Shown here piece by piece: positions 8,589 to 16,588 of a stretch of DNA of 64,000 nucleotides. Numbering within the stretch: the first letter of the stretch is position 1; each line of letters begins with the position of its first letter. The notes under the pieces are model-generated. The model did no database searches. It saw nothing but the letters and a program-made list of their open reading frames with translations, and was not told the origin of the DNA. Source of the stretch: an uncultured Pelagibacteraceae bacterium (GTDB taxonomy: Bacteria > Pseudomonadota > Alphaproteobacteria > Pelagibacterales > Pelagibacteraceae). The stretch covers positions 1 to 64,000 of the forward strand of contig CACMXS010000003.1 of NCBI GenBank assembly GCA_902617715.1, in the 5' to 3' direction. The position numbers and the translations under genes are program-made.

Positions 8589-9328
8589 TATTGTGCCCCC
8601 AAGTATGCATCAATAACACGTTTATCATTTTTAATTTCATCTGGTGTTCCATTTGCAAGCATCTTGCCATGAGCCAGACAATAAATACTTTCTGCCAATT
8701 GCATTATCACTCTCATATTGTGTTCTATTACTAAAAGAGTTATTCCAAAATCTTGGTTAACTTTTATCAATCTATCAATAATTCCATTAATTAATGTTGG
8801 GTTTATACCGGCTGTTGGTTCATCTAACAGAAGCATTTCTGGTTCGTTCATCAAAGCCATTGCGAGTTCTAGTAATTTTTGTTGACCAAATGATAAATCA
8901 CCAGCTCTTAATTTTCTTTTTTGGTAAAGTCCAACAAAATTTAAAAGGTTCTCTGCTTTTTCTGTCAAATCTTTAGGTATCTTAGAAAATATCTTTAATA
9001 TACTTTCATCACTTCCTTTATGACTAATAAGCATATTATCTACACAATTTAATTTTCCGTAAATTCTTGTTTGCTGAAATGTTCTTAATAATCCAAGTTT
9101 AGCAATTACAGGAACAGGTAATTCAGAAACTTCTTTACCATTAAATTTAATTGAACCATTGTCTATAGGGTAAGTTCCTACAATTGAATTAAATAAAGTT
9201 GTTTTTCCTGAACCATTAGGACCAATTAATCCAAATATTTTTCCTTTTTCTACAGTCATGGAAATATCTACATTGGCTTTCACTCCTCCAAAAGATTTGC
9301 TTACATTACTGACTTCTAAAATACTCAT
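8588..9328 (-). CDS. livG: Branched-chain amino-acid ABC transporter ATPase LivG (system B)
   Basis: ATPase of 246 residues with Walker A GPNGSGKTT near residue 36, signature LSFGQQKLLELA near 144 and Walker B MLLLDEPTAGIN near 163. The signature has LSFGQ in place of LSGGQ, a variant common among LivG proteins. It overlaps livM by 4 bases and livF by one. Confidence 0.92.
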   Translation of the reverse strand: MSILEVSNVSKSFGGVKANVDISMTVEKGKIFGLIGPNGSGKTTLFNSIVGTYPIDNGSIKFNGKEVSELPVPVIAKLGLLRTFQQTRIYGKLNCVDNMLISHKGSDESILKIFSKIPKDLTEKAENLLNFVGLYQKRKLRAGDLSFGQQKLLELAMALMNEPEMLLLDEPTAGINPTLINGIIDRLIKVNQDFGITLLVIEHNMRVIMQLAESIYCLAHGKMLANGTPDEIKNDKRVIDAYLGAQ

Positions 9329-10374
9329 TTTAATTCTACTTGTGCTTTCCGATCTGCTTCATCAACAACTTCACCAAATCTCTCTGGATATTTCTCTCTT
9401 AACCATCCCATAATTCCCTCTGGGAAATAAATTACAATTACAACAATCAAAATACCTAAAGCAACATATTGCCATCCTAAAAAGAATGTCCAAAATCCTT
9501 CTTTAAAAATATGAAACACAGTTGCTCCAATTACTGGTCCCCACAAAGTTCCCTTACCACCTAAGATTGCCATCAAGACCATAAATACTCCCATCTCTCT
9601 TCCATCGAATGCAACATCAGTAGAGTCTATGTATCCAACCAATCCTCCCATGATTCCCCCTGCCAAACCACAAAAGAAAGCTGAAACCATCCAACCAATA
9701 ATTTTGTATTTCATTGTCTCAATACCCATTGCTTCTGCCTTATCTTCATTATCCCTGATCGCATTAAGAATTAATCTAAATCTTGTTGAGTAAATCGCTC
9801 TCACTGCTATGAAAGTAAGGACGAGTGCACCAAAACTTAAAAAATAAAAGAATTCTCCTCTTGCCTCTAAACCACCAACGTTTGGAAAAGGTGGTGTAGT
9901 AAAACCTTGTCCTGCTCCAATAATTTCTATACCTCCAGAAATTTCTCCAGCTGCAACTCCTAAACCTAAAGTGCAAATTGCAAAGTAATGTCCTCTTAAT
10001 CCTAAAATGGCATAACCAATTAATCCTGCAACAATAGTTGGAACAACTGCAGCTACTACAAGTCCGGCTGCCATTCCTTGAAAAAATTGAGAGGGAGTGT
10101 GTACAAACGTTTTTTCTCCTCCGCTTTCTGTCCATTCTGCTAGTGGAAAAAACATGCCAACTTGTACAGAGGCACATAAATACATTCCTAAACCATAGAA
10201 TAAAATATTTCCAAACGTGTTGTATCCCATTTCGCCACCCTGAATATTCCAAGTGGTAGCTAAAACAATCAATACACATAAAATAGATAATTGAACTTTA
10301 AATGCTGGAAATACAAAAGGCGCAGCAAGTCCAAATACTAAAATTGCAGCATATAATAAGACATTTTTATTCAT
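9325..10374 (-). CDS. livM: Branched-chain amino-acid ABC transporter permease LivM (system B)
   Basis: Inner-membrane permease of 349 residues. It contains the LivM pattern GLRGHYFAICTLGLG near residue 125 and the ATPase-contact loop NAIRDNEDKAEAMGIE near 205-220, followed by the GGKGTLWGPVIGA segment. It shares one base with livH and overlaps livG by 4. The 167-residue ORF listed at 9776-10279 is a frame shadow of this gene. Confidence 0.93.
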   Translation of the reverse strand: MNKNVLLYAAILVFGLAAPFVFPAFKVQLSILCVLIVLATTWNIQGGEMGYNTFGNILFYGLGMYLCASVQVGMFFPLAEWTESGGEKTFVHTPSQFFQGMAAGLVVAAVVPTIVAGLIGYAILGLRGHYFAICTLGLGVAAGEISGGIEIIGAGQGFTTPPFPNVGGLEARGEFFYFLSFGALVLTFIAVRAIYSTRFRLILNAIRDNEDKAEAMGIETMKYKIIGWMVSAFFCGLAGGIMGGLVGYIDSTDVAFDGREMGVFMVLMAILGGKGTLWGPVIGATVFHIFKEGFWTFFLGWQYVALGILIVVIVIYFPEGIMGWLREKYPERFGEVVDEADRKAQVELK

Positions 10375-11267
10375 TATTTTAGATACTCTCTTTTTCTTGA
10401 AAGTTTAAATCTTCTATAAACAAGAATTAAAACTAATAATAAAAATACTGAACCTATTCTAAATTCCGTACCTAATATATAATCAGCAAACTCTTCAAAT
10501 ACACCTAAACCCATCCCTGACATTGCAACACCAGGTAAGTTACCAAGTCCTGCAACAATAACAATCATGAATGATCTTATTGTATATGGTAATCCCATAT
10601 AAGGATGAATTGTAAAAGTAATTGAAATTAGTGCACCCGCAACACCACAAAGAGCAGCATTTAATCCAAAAGTAGCTGCATAAACTTTTTCAGTATCTAC
10701 ACCTAAAATCTTTGCAGCTCTTGCATTTTGAGCTGTTGCTCTGATTGCTCGACCAAGTTTTGATTTTTTCATGTAAATTACTAAACAAATAGCAAAAACA
10801 ATACTTACAAATGCAGAAAATATTTTTGAATTTGGTAAAACTACAGCGCTATCGAATAAGAATGTTGTTCCATATCCAGAGTTAGCTAAAACAACATCAG
10901 CACCAAATGCAAAGTTCATTAATTGCATAAAAAGTATACTTATTCCAAATGTAGCAAGAATTGAGATAAATAAATCTCTATCAACAACTTTATTTATTAC
11001 TAATTTGTAAATTCCTACTCCAACAAAATACATTATGATCGGTGATACAATCACCCCCCAAGCAGGATGAATTCCATAAAGATACATAAAGTAAGCAATG
11101 TACCCTCCAAGAATAACCAAATCACCTTGAGCAATATTTATGATATTCATGACTCCCCATTGCAAAGCCATTCCATAAGCAATTAATGCAAATAAAATTC
11201 CAAGTAGTATTCCGTCCAAACAAGCTTGAACAGTTATCATCGGATATTGAAAAACCATGAAATCCAT
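10374..11267 (-). CDS. livH: Branched-chain amino-acid ABC transporter permease LivH (system B)
   Basis: Permease of 297 residues, the normal LivH length. Diagnostic segments are YGMALQWGVMNIINIAQGD near the N-terminus, the contact loop RATAQNARAAKILGVD near 195-210 and the GLGNLPGVAMSGMGLG region. It is the first gene after the intra-operon terminator at 11278-11311 and starts the roughly 10-kb chain of overlapping genes that ends at livM of system A. Confidence 0.93.
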   Translation of the reverse strand: MDFMVFQYPMITVQACLDGILLGILFALIAYGMALQWGVMNIINIAQGDLVILGGYIAYFMYLYGIHPAWGVIVSPIIMYFVGVGIYKLVINKVVDRDLFISILATFGISILFMQLMNFAFGADVVLANSGYGTTFLFDSAVVLPNSKIFSAFVSIVFAICLVIYMKKSKLGRAIRATAQNARAAKILGVDTEKVYAATFGLNAALCGVAGALISITFTIHPYMGLPYTIRSFMIVIVAGLGNLPGVAMSGMGLGVFEEFADYILGTEFRIGSVFLLLVLILVYRRFKLSRKREYLK

Positions 11268-11277
11268 AAATGCCTTT

Positions 11278-11311
11278 TAAAAAAAAATACCCCCTAGAGT
11301 TTAGGGGGTAT
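11278..11311 (-). terminator. Intra-operon terminator between the binding-protein gene and livH
   Basis: The arms ATACCCCCTA and TAGGGGGTAT form a perfect 10-bp stem with a 5-base loop (GAGTT). On the minus strand it is followed by nine T. It starts 14 bases after the binding-protein stop codon and ends just before livH. Partial readthrough would yield much more binding protein than membrane subunits, a common arrangement in ABC operons. Confidence 0.88.
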
Positions 11312-11325
11312 TTATAGATTTGTAA

Positions 11326-12564
11326 TTATCTTTCAGACCACTTAGGAATTGGGTGAATCAACTTAGCTGAAGCCCACTTAAGTGGAGCCACAACTTTGTT
11401 TTCACACTTCCCAGCGCCATCACACATTACTTGGAAAAGTACCATTGGCTTGTCAACATTTTGACCACCAGGGGCAAATTTGATATTTCCATAGAATGTT
11501 TGCATGTTAGTAGCTGCAAGAGCATCTCTTACTTTCTTTTGATCGAAAGAATTTGCTCTTTCAAAAGCATCTTTGAATACTAACAAGGCTGCAGAAGACT
11601 CTGCTGATTGATACGGCGGATCATATCCAAATTCTTTTTGGAAATCTGCTGCATACGTCATACCATCTTTAAAGAAATTATCTTTATAAGTTAGTGTTTT
11701 ATGCCATTGAGAAGCACATAAAGCATACTGAGAGTTTTTACCATGTTGTTTTGATAATTTTGCAGCATCACAATGTGTCATTGCTAACATTGGAACATCA
11801 ACTTTCATTTCAGCAATTTGTCTGATTGCAGTTAATGCACCTTTTGTGTGTCCTGATACCACAAGAACATCTGGCTTCATTTGTTTTACTTTAACTAATG
11901 TAGCTGCCATATCGTTAAGCTCTTTTGGAAGCTTATCATCGATTATAATCTCAGATCCAGTTTCTTTAGCTGCATCTAAAATACCTAATCTAACGTCTTG
12001 TGAGAATGCATCTTGTTCAAATGCTTGTGCAATTCTTACACCTTTTCCACCATTTAACTCAACTGCTGTTCTAATAGCAACATCAAGATATAAGTTAGCT
12101 GGAGCTAAAACTGCAAATAGATATTTGTAACCTTTTGTAAACAAAGACCTAGAAGCACCGTTAGCCTCAACCATTGGTACACCATATTTTTCAGTTACGG
12201 GTGCAATCGCTTTTGTTAATCCTGAGCTGTATGGCCCAAGCATAAACTCAACACCATCTTGAGAAATTAATCTTTCTGCTAATTGAGCTGCTCTTTTTGG
12301 GTTTGATTCATCATCATAATAAATGATTTCAAACTTATAAGTTTTTCCACCAACTTTTACTCCACCCATGCTGTTGATTCTGTCAACGGCCATATTATAA
12401 CCGTTTTGAGTATGAACACCATTTGATGAATATTTACCTGTTAATGAAATTGCAGCACCAAGAACAATTTTATCACCTACTACTTTTGCAAAAGATACAA
12501 CAGAAGTTGAAAGTAAAATTGCTACTGCAGAAATAAAACTTAAAATTAATTTATTTATTTTCAT
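11326..12564 (-). CDS. Branched-chain amino-acid-type ABC transporter substrate-binding protein (system B)
   Basis: Periplasmic binding protein of 412 residues with a signal peptide (basic MKINK, a hydrophobic stretch and a likely cut after SFAKV). The Peripla_BP_6 pattern starts at VLGAAISLTGKYSSNG, followed by INSMGGVKVGGKTY and YYDDESNPKRAAQLAERLI. It is the first gene of transporter B, preceded by a plausible promoter and the ribosome site AAAGGA six bases before the ATG. It is long compared with LivJ/LivK (about 345 mature residues), resembling the subgroup associated with amides and other non-leucine substrates. The ligand is unknown. Confidence 0.92.
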   Translation of the reverse strand: MKINKLILSFISAVAILLSTSVVSFAKVVGDKIVLGAAISLTGKYSSNGVHTQNGYNMAVDRINSMGGVKVGGKTYKFEIIYYDDESNPKRAAQLAERLISQDGVEFMLGPYSSGLTKAIAPVTEKYGVPMVEANGASRSLFTKGYKYLFAVLAPANLYLDVAIRTAVELNGGKGVRIAQAFEQDAFSQDVRLGILDAAKETGSEIIIDDKLPKELNDMAATLVKVKQMKPDVLVVSGHTKGALTAIRQIAEMKVDVPMLAMTHCDAAKLSKQHGKNSQYALCASQWHKTLTYKDNFFKDGMTYAADFQKEFGYDPPYQSAESSAALLVFKDAFERANSFDQKKVRDALAATNMQTFYGNIKFAPGGQNVDKPMVLFQVMCDGAGKCENKVVAPLKWASAKLIHPIPKWSER

Positions 12565-12599
12565 TTTATTCCTTTGGTTAATTAATTAATTAAAGCTTA

Positions 12600-12628
12600 A
12601 TTAAATAAAGAAATTAATAACTTTTCAA
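12600..12628 (-). promoter_or_regulatory. Probable sigma70-type promoter of the binding-protein gene
   Basis: On the minus strand TTGAAA and TTTAAT are separated by 17 bases, ending about 36 bases before the ATG at 12564. Just downstream lies the repetitive palindrome TTAATTAATTAATTAA, which could be an operator or only low-complexity AT sequence. The spacing and position support the call; the -10 box is imperfect. Confidence 0.4.
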
Positions 12629-12654
12629 GTGGCAAATACATCATAATAGGTATT

Positions 12655-13269
12655 TTAATATTGTTGTGTAACAATAATTATTAATGCAATAACAACTAAA
12701 ACACTCGCTGAGATTGTATTAATTGTTTTGGGATTTGCTTTTATCCAAGTTATTAATTTTTGTGCAAGCACTGCATATCCAATCAAAGAAAGAAAATCTA
12801 GTACAATATAAGTTGTTATCAAAATAAAAAATTGGACAATGTAATTTGAATTAAAGTCAATAAATTGTGGAAATATTAAAGGAAAGAAGAGCCAAGCTTT
12901 TGGGCTTGTTCCTGCAACTAAAAAACCATCTTTAAAAAAAGAAAAAAAACTTTTTGAAGTAATTATTTTTGAATTTATATCTTTTGGTGAAGATTTATAA
13001 ACATCATAAGCTAAATAAAGTAAATATAGTACACCAATCCACTTAAAAAAATTTAAAAACTTAGGATTGTCAGAAAAAAAAGTTCCTAAAACAAATATAA
13101 CTAACGTTGCTTGAACAAAATTTGCAGTAATATCACCAAATGCAGTCCATATACAATTTCGAACCCCATAATTCATAGAATAAGAGACAATAACTATTCT
13201 TGGCGTCCCTGGTGTAATGAATAAAAAAATTATAATTTGTAAAAAAAGGATAAAATCTAAAGGGAGCAT
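12655..13269 (-). CDS. LysE/RhtB-family amino-acid exporter
   Basis: Inner-membrane protein of 204 residues with about five or six hydrophobic segments. The N-terminal PLDFILFLQ..FLFITPGTPRIVIVSYSMNYG follows the LysE/RhtB pattern, where the TPGP motif is here TPGTP. Members export lysine, homoserine, threonine and other amino acids. The ATG follows directly after nine T on the coding strand and a 10-bp hairpin, so there is no ordinary ribosome site in the usual position; an AAGGA lies inside the 3' arm of the hairpin, 14 bases upstream. This unusual leader suggests attenuation or structure-dependent translation. Confidence 0.82.
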   Translation of the reverse strand: MLPLDFILFLQIIIFLFITPGTPRIVIVSYSMNYGVRNCIWTAFGDITANFVQATLVIFVLGTFFSDNPKFLNFFKWIGVLYLLYLAYDVYKSSPKDINSKIITSKSFFSFFKDGFLVAGTSPKAWLFFPLIFPQFIDFNSNYIVQFFILITTYIVLDFLSLIGYAVLAQKLITWIKANPKTINTISASVLVVIALIIIVTQQY

Positions 13270-13325
13270 AAAAAAAAAGATAGTCCTTAAAAACCGGGAG
13301 CTAAAGATGGCTAAGAAGGACTATC
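13270..13325 (-). promoter_or_regulatory. Hairpin plus U9 tract directly before the LysE-family start codon
   Basis: GATAGTCCTT (13279-13288 on the plus strand) and AAGGACTATC (13316-13325) are perfect 10-bp inverted repeats around a 27-base loop. On the minus strand the hairpin is followed by nine T and then immediately by the ATG of the exporter gene. It therefore has the form of an intrinsic terminator or attenuator in the exporter leader. The 3' arm holds the only SD-like AAGGA. I do not recognise a known riboswitch class. Confidence 0.5.
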
Positions 13326-13393
13326 AGGTTACACTATATCAGATCCAAAAAAAAATGCATTATCGATTTTTTTCAAATATAAAGGATTTATGA
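13307..13393 (+). CDS. Candidate 28-residue leader peptide upstream of the TIGR03643 gene
   Basis: This short ORF is not in the supplied track. It starts MAKKDYQVTLYQIQ, is rich in basic and aromatic residues and is preceded by GGGAG six bases before the ATG, a better ribosome site than most genes here. Its TGA overlaps the ATG of the next gene in an ATGA junction, the classic coupling arrangement. Its start lies inside the loop of the hairpin described at 13270-13325. No family is recognised; it may be a real small protein, a leader peptide, or chance. Confidence 0.35.
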   Translation: MAKKDYQVTLYQIQKKMHYRFFSNIKDL

Positions 13394-13686
13394 AAAAAAA
13401 AGGTCACAGGCCAATCACCCGGGTCAAAAATCCAGAGCCAAATGTGGAAGATCCAAATTGGGTCATCTGGGCCGCTTGGGCTGATAGGATCACTTTTGAA
13501 GAAATCAAAAAAAAAACTGGTTACTCAGAATCTCAGGTTATCAAAATTATGAGAAAATCTCTTAAGCCAGCTTCATTTAGATTGTGGAGAAAAAGAGTAC
13601 ATGAAAAAAGTATTAAACACAGAAAAAAATTTGAATATTCACGTAAACAAATATCTGGTAAAATTAAAAAAGGTGATTATTTATAA
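13390..13686 (+). CDS. TIGR03643/DUF2805 family protein
   Basis: A 98-residue highly basic protein. The segment PNWVIWAAWADRITFEEIKKKTGYSESQVIKIMRKSLKPASFRLWRKRV matches what I recall of the TIGR03643 (DUF2805) family, which looks like a helix-turn-helix fold and has no established function. The ribosome site AAAGGA is 4 bases before the ATG. It is followed 3 bases later by a glutaredoxin gene, so the two are probably co-transcribed. Confidence 0.75.
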   Translation: MKKKGHRPITRVKNPEPNVEDPNWVIWAAWADRITFEEIKKKTGYSESQVIKIMRKSLKPASFRLWRKRVHEKSIKHRKKFEYSRKQISGKIKKGDYL

Positions 13687-13689
13687 ATC

Positions 13690-13944
13690 ATGAAAAAAAT
13701 AACAATTTATACAGGTCCATTATGCAATTATTGTGATGCTGCAAAAAGATTACTAACTAGAAACAATGCACCTTACAATGAAATAAATATTGCAACAGTT
13801 GATGGAGCAATGGATGAAATGATTAAGAAATCTAATGGTAAAAGAACAATTCCTCAAATTTTTTTTAACGACCAACATATTGGTGGTTACGATGAAGTAA
13901 GAGCTTTAGAAAAAGAAAATAAACTTCAGGATTTACTTAAATAG
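13690..13944 (+). CDS. grxC: Glutaredoxin (GrxC-like)
   Basis: A small thiol-disulfide oxidoreductase of 84 residues, the standard glutaredoxin 3 length. The active site is CNYC near residue 12, in the context YTGPLCNYCDAAKRLL, in place of the common CPYC. The cis-proline segment RTIPQIFFNDQHIGGYDE is intact. It reduces protein disulfides and glutathione mixed disulfides in the cytoplasm. It converges on the lipoprotein gene at 13961 with a 16-base gap. Confidence 0.9.
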   Translation: MKKITIYTGPLCNYCDAAKRLLTRNNAPYNEINIATVDGAMDEMIKKSNGKRTIPQIFFNDQHIGGYDEVRALEKENKLQDLLK

Positions 13945-13960
13945 AATTAAAAAAATTAAT

Positions 13961-14260
13961 TTATCTTAAGATACTCATAGGATCATAATAACAATCCATT
14001 TGCTCTATTGTTTCAAAAAATATTTGATTTAATTCAGTTGAATGATGAGTTGGACAAATATTTACAGCATTTAAGTTATTAATATAATTATTTTTAGCCT
14101 TATTAATTGCCAATGAACTAGTTAAAGATGATGTAGCTTGTAAAACACTTCCAGACTGGGCAAAAGTTATGCTTGGGCCAACCATTGCACTATATTGTGT
14201 ACAATTACTTAAAATTGGTAACAAAAGAATTATCAAAATTATTTTTTTCACAAATTCCAA
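13961..14260 (-). CDS. Small predicted lipoprotein of unknown function
   Basis: The protein has a lipoprotein signal peptide (KKIILIILLLPILSNC, lipobox LSNC), so a lipid-anchored protein of about 80 residues is expected. Three further cysteines lie in the C-terminal half. The track start at 14260 is a TTG; a GTG at 14251, preceded at 4 bases by GGA, gives the more normal N-terminus (M)KKIILII and is my preferred start. The shared motif CCCAAATTGG lies about 40 bases upstream, linking this gene to the pilus-locus promoters. No family is recognised. Confidence 0.6.
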   Translation of the reverse strand: MEFVKKIILIILLLPILSNCTQYSAMVGPSITFAQSGSVLQATSSLTSSLAINKAKNNYINNLNAVNICPTHHSTELNQIFFETIEQMDCYYDPMSILR

Positions 14261-14299
14261 CTTATATAAAAATTTTAAATTTAAAATGCTTAAATTTAT

Positions 14300-14309
14300 C
14301 CAATTTGGG
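14300..14309 (-). promoter_or_regulatory. CCCAAATTGG motif, copy 1
   Basis: On the minus strand this reads CCCAAATTGG and sits about 40-50 bases upstream of the lipoprotein start. The same 10-mer occurs at 22508 and 31528, also in upstream regions. The shared sequence is direct observation; a role as operator or promoter element is inference. Confidence 0.45.
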
Positions 14310-14347
14310 TTTTAAATCCGAATTTTTTTTATATTTACTCAAGTGAG

Positions 14348-16582
14348 TTAAAATGTACCAAAAATTTCAAGATTTGCACCGTAATCAGGGATTTTATTAA
14401 ACAAACTATAATTTGAATTTAGTTTTAAATTAAAATTACCCATTTGTTTTAGATAACTAACTTTCGTATTATTATTGTTTATTGGATCATAAATTACATC
14501 AAAATTTGCATTTTGTTTCTTCACACTACCAAACTTAATGAATAAACTGTCTTTATGACCACTTTTGTTTAGACTTTGAAATCTTTCATAATTAAATGCA
14601 ATTGTACGACCATCTGAACTAATATATTCAAAACCTATATTTCCTTTTACATTATGTAATGAATGGGTATTTATAGTTTTCTTAATAGTAGTATTATCAA
14701 TATGATTTTTTAAATAATGATCAATGTTTGGTGTTAAATCATAAATATATTCAATAAATCCATTTCGACTTATAGTGTCATCATTTAAATATAAGATATT
14801 ATCAAATTTCAAACCTGCAGAAATATTTCCTGTTTTAAATGTAAGACTCTCGTGACTTTCAACGCTATTAGAAACAACACCAAAATCGGTATAGTCTGAA
14901 AATTGAGTAATTCCCATTTCAAGCTTTCCAAATGGAATCAATTCATATTTGGTATACTCATTTTCATTTTCATAGCTCATTGATGTATAAATTTGTTTTC
15001 CATTTCTTTTACCGGTAACCTGATCTTTGCCTAACTGGTCTATCATTAAATAACTAGCACCAAATAATAAATTAAGATTAGACCGATTTTTTAAAGGCAC
15101 ACTACTGTATATATTTAGAGAAAATGTTTGTGCATCTAATTCATCGCTTGACCCATCATCTATATCAACCTCGTCATTACCGTATCGAAATGCGTAACCA
15201 AAAATCTTTTTATCTACTAATTTATCTGCACCAAACATAATACCTCTAGTCTTAACTTCTTTAGGTTTAGAGGATCCTGTATCACCTACTCTTCCAAATG
15301 AAATATCCCCATGAGACCAGTAAGACCAATTCTTTTTATTTATTTCAGAATTTTCTTTTTTTAATGATGCTTGAGTATATTCAATATCATTTAATGAATT
15401 TTCTAAGTTCGTTTTCAATGCTGCTAAAATTGGATTATGAATATTTAACTTAATATTATGATTTGCTAAATTATCTCTTTCATCATTTCTTCGTATCCAT
15501 TCAAATCTTTTAAAAATTGTTGAAGAGTTTTGATGAATTACATTTTTAGCAATTTCTACTTGAGCCCCTATTGCTGTAACAGCATCTGTTTCACAAAGAA
15601 CAATTCCATAAGGACAAGTTAAATCATATTCATAAATTATATCGTCTCCATCATCATTAGCGTCTTCTGTTCCAATATAAGCCTTCATACCATTATTCCC
15701 AAAAGTCCATCCAATTGCTGAAACATTATTTCCATTTCCAACTATTTGGGAAGCACCAACGTAAGTTGCAGAACTAAGCTCAAATGGTGTCGATAATTTA
15801 TAAACAAACATAAAAGTAGGAACACCAGTGCTGTTATTAAGACCCTCACTTATATATAATCTTGTACCATCATCATCAAAGGCTATTTCAAACGTAAATC
15901 CATTGACCCTTAGGTCGGGGATGTCTTCTGTATTAAGATTGAATGCAAAAGTCCCAGAGCTTGGATCAAATGGTGTGGATAAATTGACCTGAGTTATATC
16001 GGTTACATTTTTATGTCCATCATTAAGATACATTCTTGTTCCATCATTATTAAACGTAACTCCGTAAAGTGCTGAAATTTCAAGAGCACCACTGTTATAA
16101 GCAGTTTTATAATTGAGACCGTCATCAGGAATTAATGTTGAGGCAGAAATTGAGGCGACGTCATATGGACTTGCTAAATTATGAAATTGCGCAAGACCAT
16201 GTGTATTAAATAAAAATAATTTTTTTCCATCATTATTAAATACAATAGTTTTTTTACCATTTCCAAAACCTAAATCATCACCAAGACCAGTTGTATTTAC
16301 AATAGTTCTGTTTGTGACATCCATGGTGCTGATGTCAAATGCAGTTGTTAAATCATAAATAAAAATTGCACCCCCATCAGTAGCTCCAGCTTCTAAATTA
16401 TCCATTACAAAAAATTTTTTTCCATCGGGGGTTATCGCTATTCCGGATGTGGATGGTTCATTATCTGCTCCATCCAAATTTGGATCTTTCAATTGTTTAA
16501 AAACAGGCTCAACTGTTCCTGCATGTACTGTATTCACTATAAAACATAAACAAAATACAATTAAAAATAACCTCTTAATCAT
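14348..16582 (-). CDS. Propeller-autotransporter surface protein, paralogue 1
   Basis: A 744-residue protein with a signal peptide (cut after VNTVHAG). Residues about 30-330 hold repeated units such as ITPDGKKFFVMD, FNNDGKKLFLFN and FNNDGTRMYLND, an NHL/YVTN-like beta-propeller. A cysteine pair in CPYGIVLC closes it. After a helical linker the part from about residue 425 resembles an autotransporter beta-domain (WSYWSHGDISFGRVGD, RGIMFGADKL, FRYGNDEVDIDDG) and the chain ends in phenylalanine, as outer-membrane barrels usually do. It would display the propeller at the cell surface. It begins 6 bases after the CHASE2-PP2C gene. Its close paralogue is at 45188-47311. Confidence 0.72.
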   Translation of the reverse strand: MIKRLFLIVFCLCFIVNTVHAGTVEPVFKQLKDPNLDGADNEPSTSGIAITPDGKKFFVMDNLEAGATDGGAIFIYDLTTAFDISTMDVTNRTIVNTTGLGDDLGFGNGKKTIVFNNDGKKLFLFNTHGLAQFHNLASPYDVASISASTLIPDDGLNYKTAYNSGALEISALYGVTFNNDGTRMYLNDGHKNVTDITQVNLSTPFDPSSGTFAFNLNTEDIPDLRVNGFTFEIAFDDDGTRLYISEGLNNSTGVPTFMFVYKLSTPFELSSATYVGASQIVGNGNNVSAIGWTFGNNGMKAYIGTEDANDDGDDIIYEYDLTCPYGIVLCETDAVTAIGAQVEIAKNVIHQNSSTIFKRFEWIRRNDERDNLANHNIKLNIHNPILAALKTNLENSLNDIEYTQASLKKENSEINKKNWSYWSHGDISFGRVGDTGSSKPKEVKTRGIMFGADKLVDKKIFGYAFRYGNDEVDIDDGSSDELDAQTFSLNIYSSVPLKNRSNLNLLFGASYLMIDQLGKDQVTGKRNGKQIYTSMSYENENEYTKYELIPFGKLEMGITQFSDYTDFGVVSNSVESHESLTFKTGNISAGLKFDNILYLNDDTISRNGFIEYIYDLTPNIDHYLKNHIDNTTIKKTINTHSLHNVKGNIGFEYISSDGRTIAFNYERFQSLNKSGHKDSLFIKFGSVKKQNANFDVIYDPINNNNTKVSYLKQMGNFNLKLNSNYSLFNKIPDYGANLEIFGTF

Positions 16583-16588
16583 GTTGGA

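Noticed and set aside
9776-10279. 167-residue minus-strand ORF
   Set aside because: Lies entirely inside livM in another frame; rich in Cys, Trp, Arg and Ser in the way of frame shadows.
12571-12600. TTAATTAATTAATTAA palindrome as a specific operator
   Set aside because: It is simple low-complexity AT sequence and I see no second copy at a related promoter, so it is mentioned only in the promoter entry.
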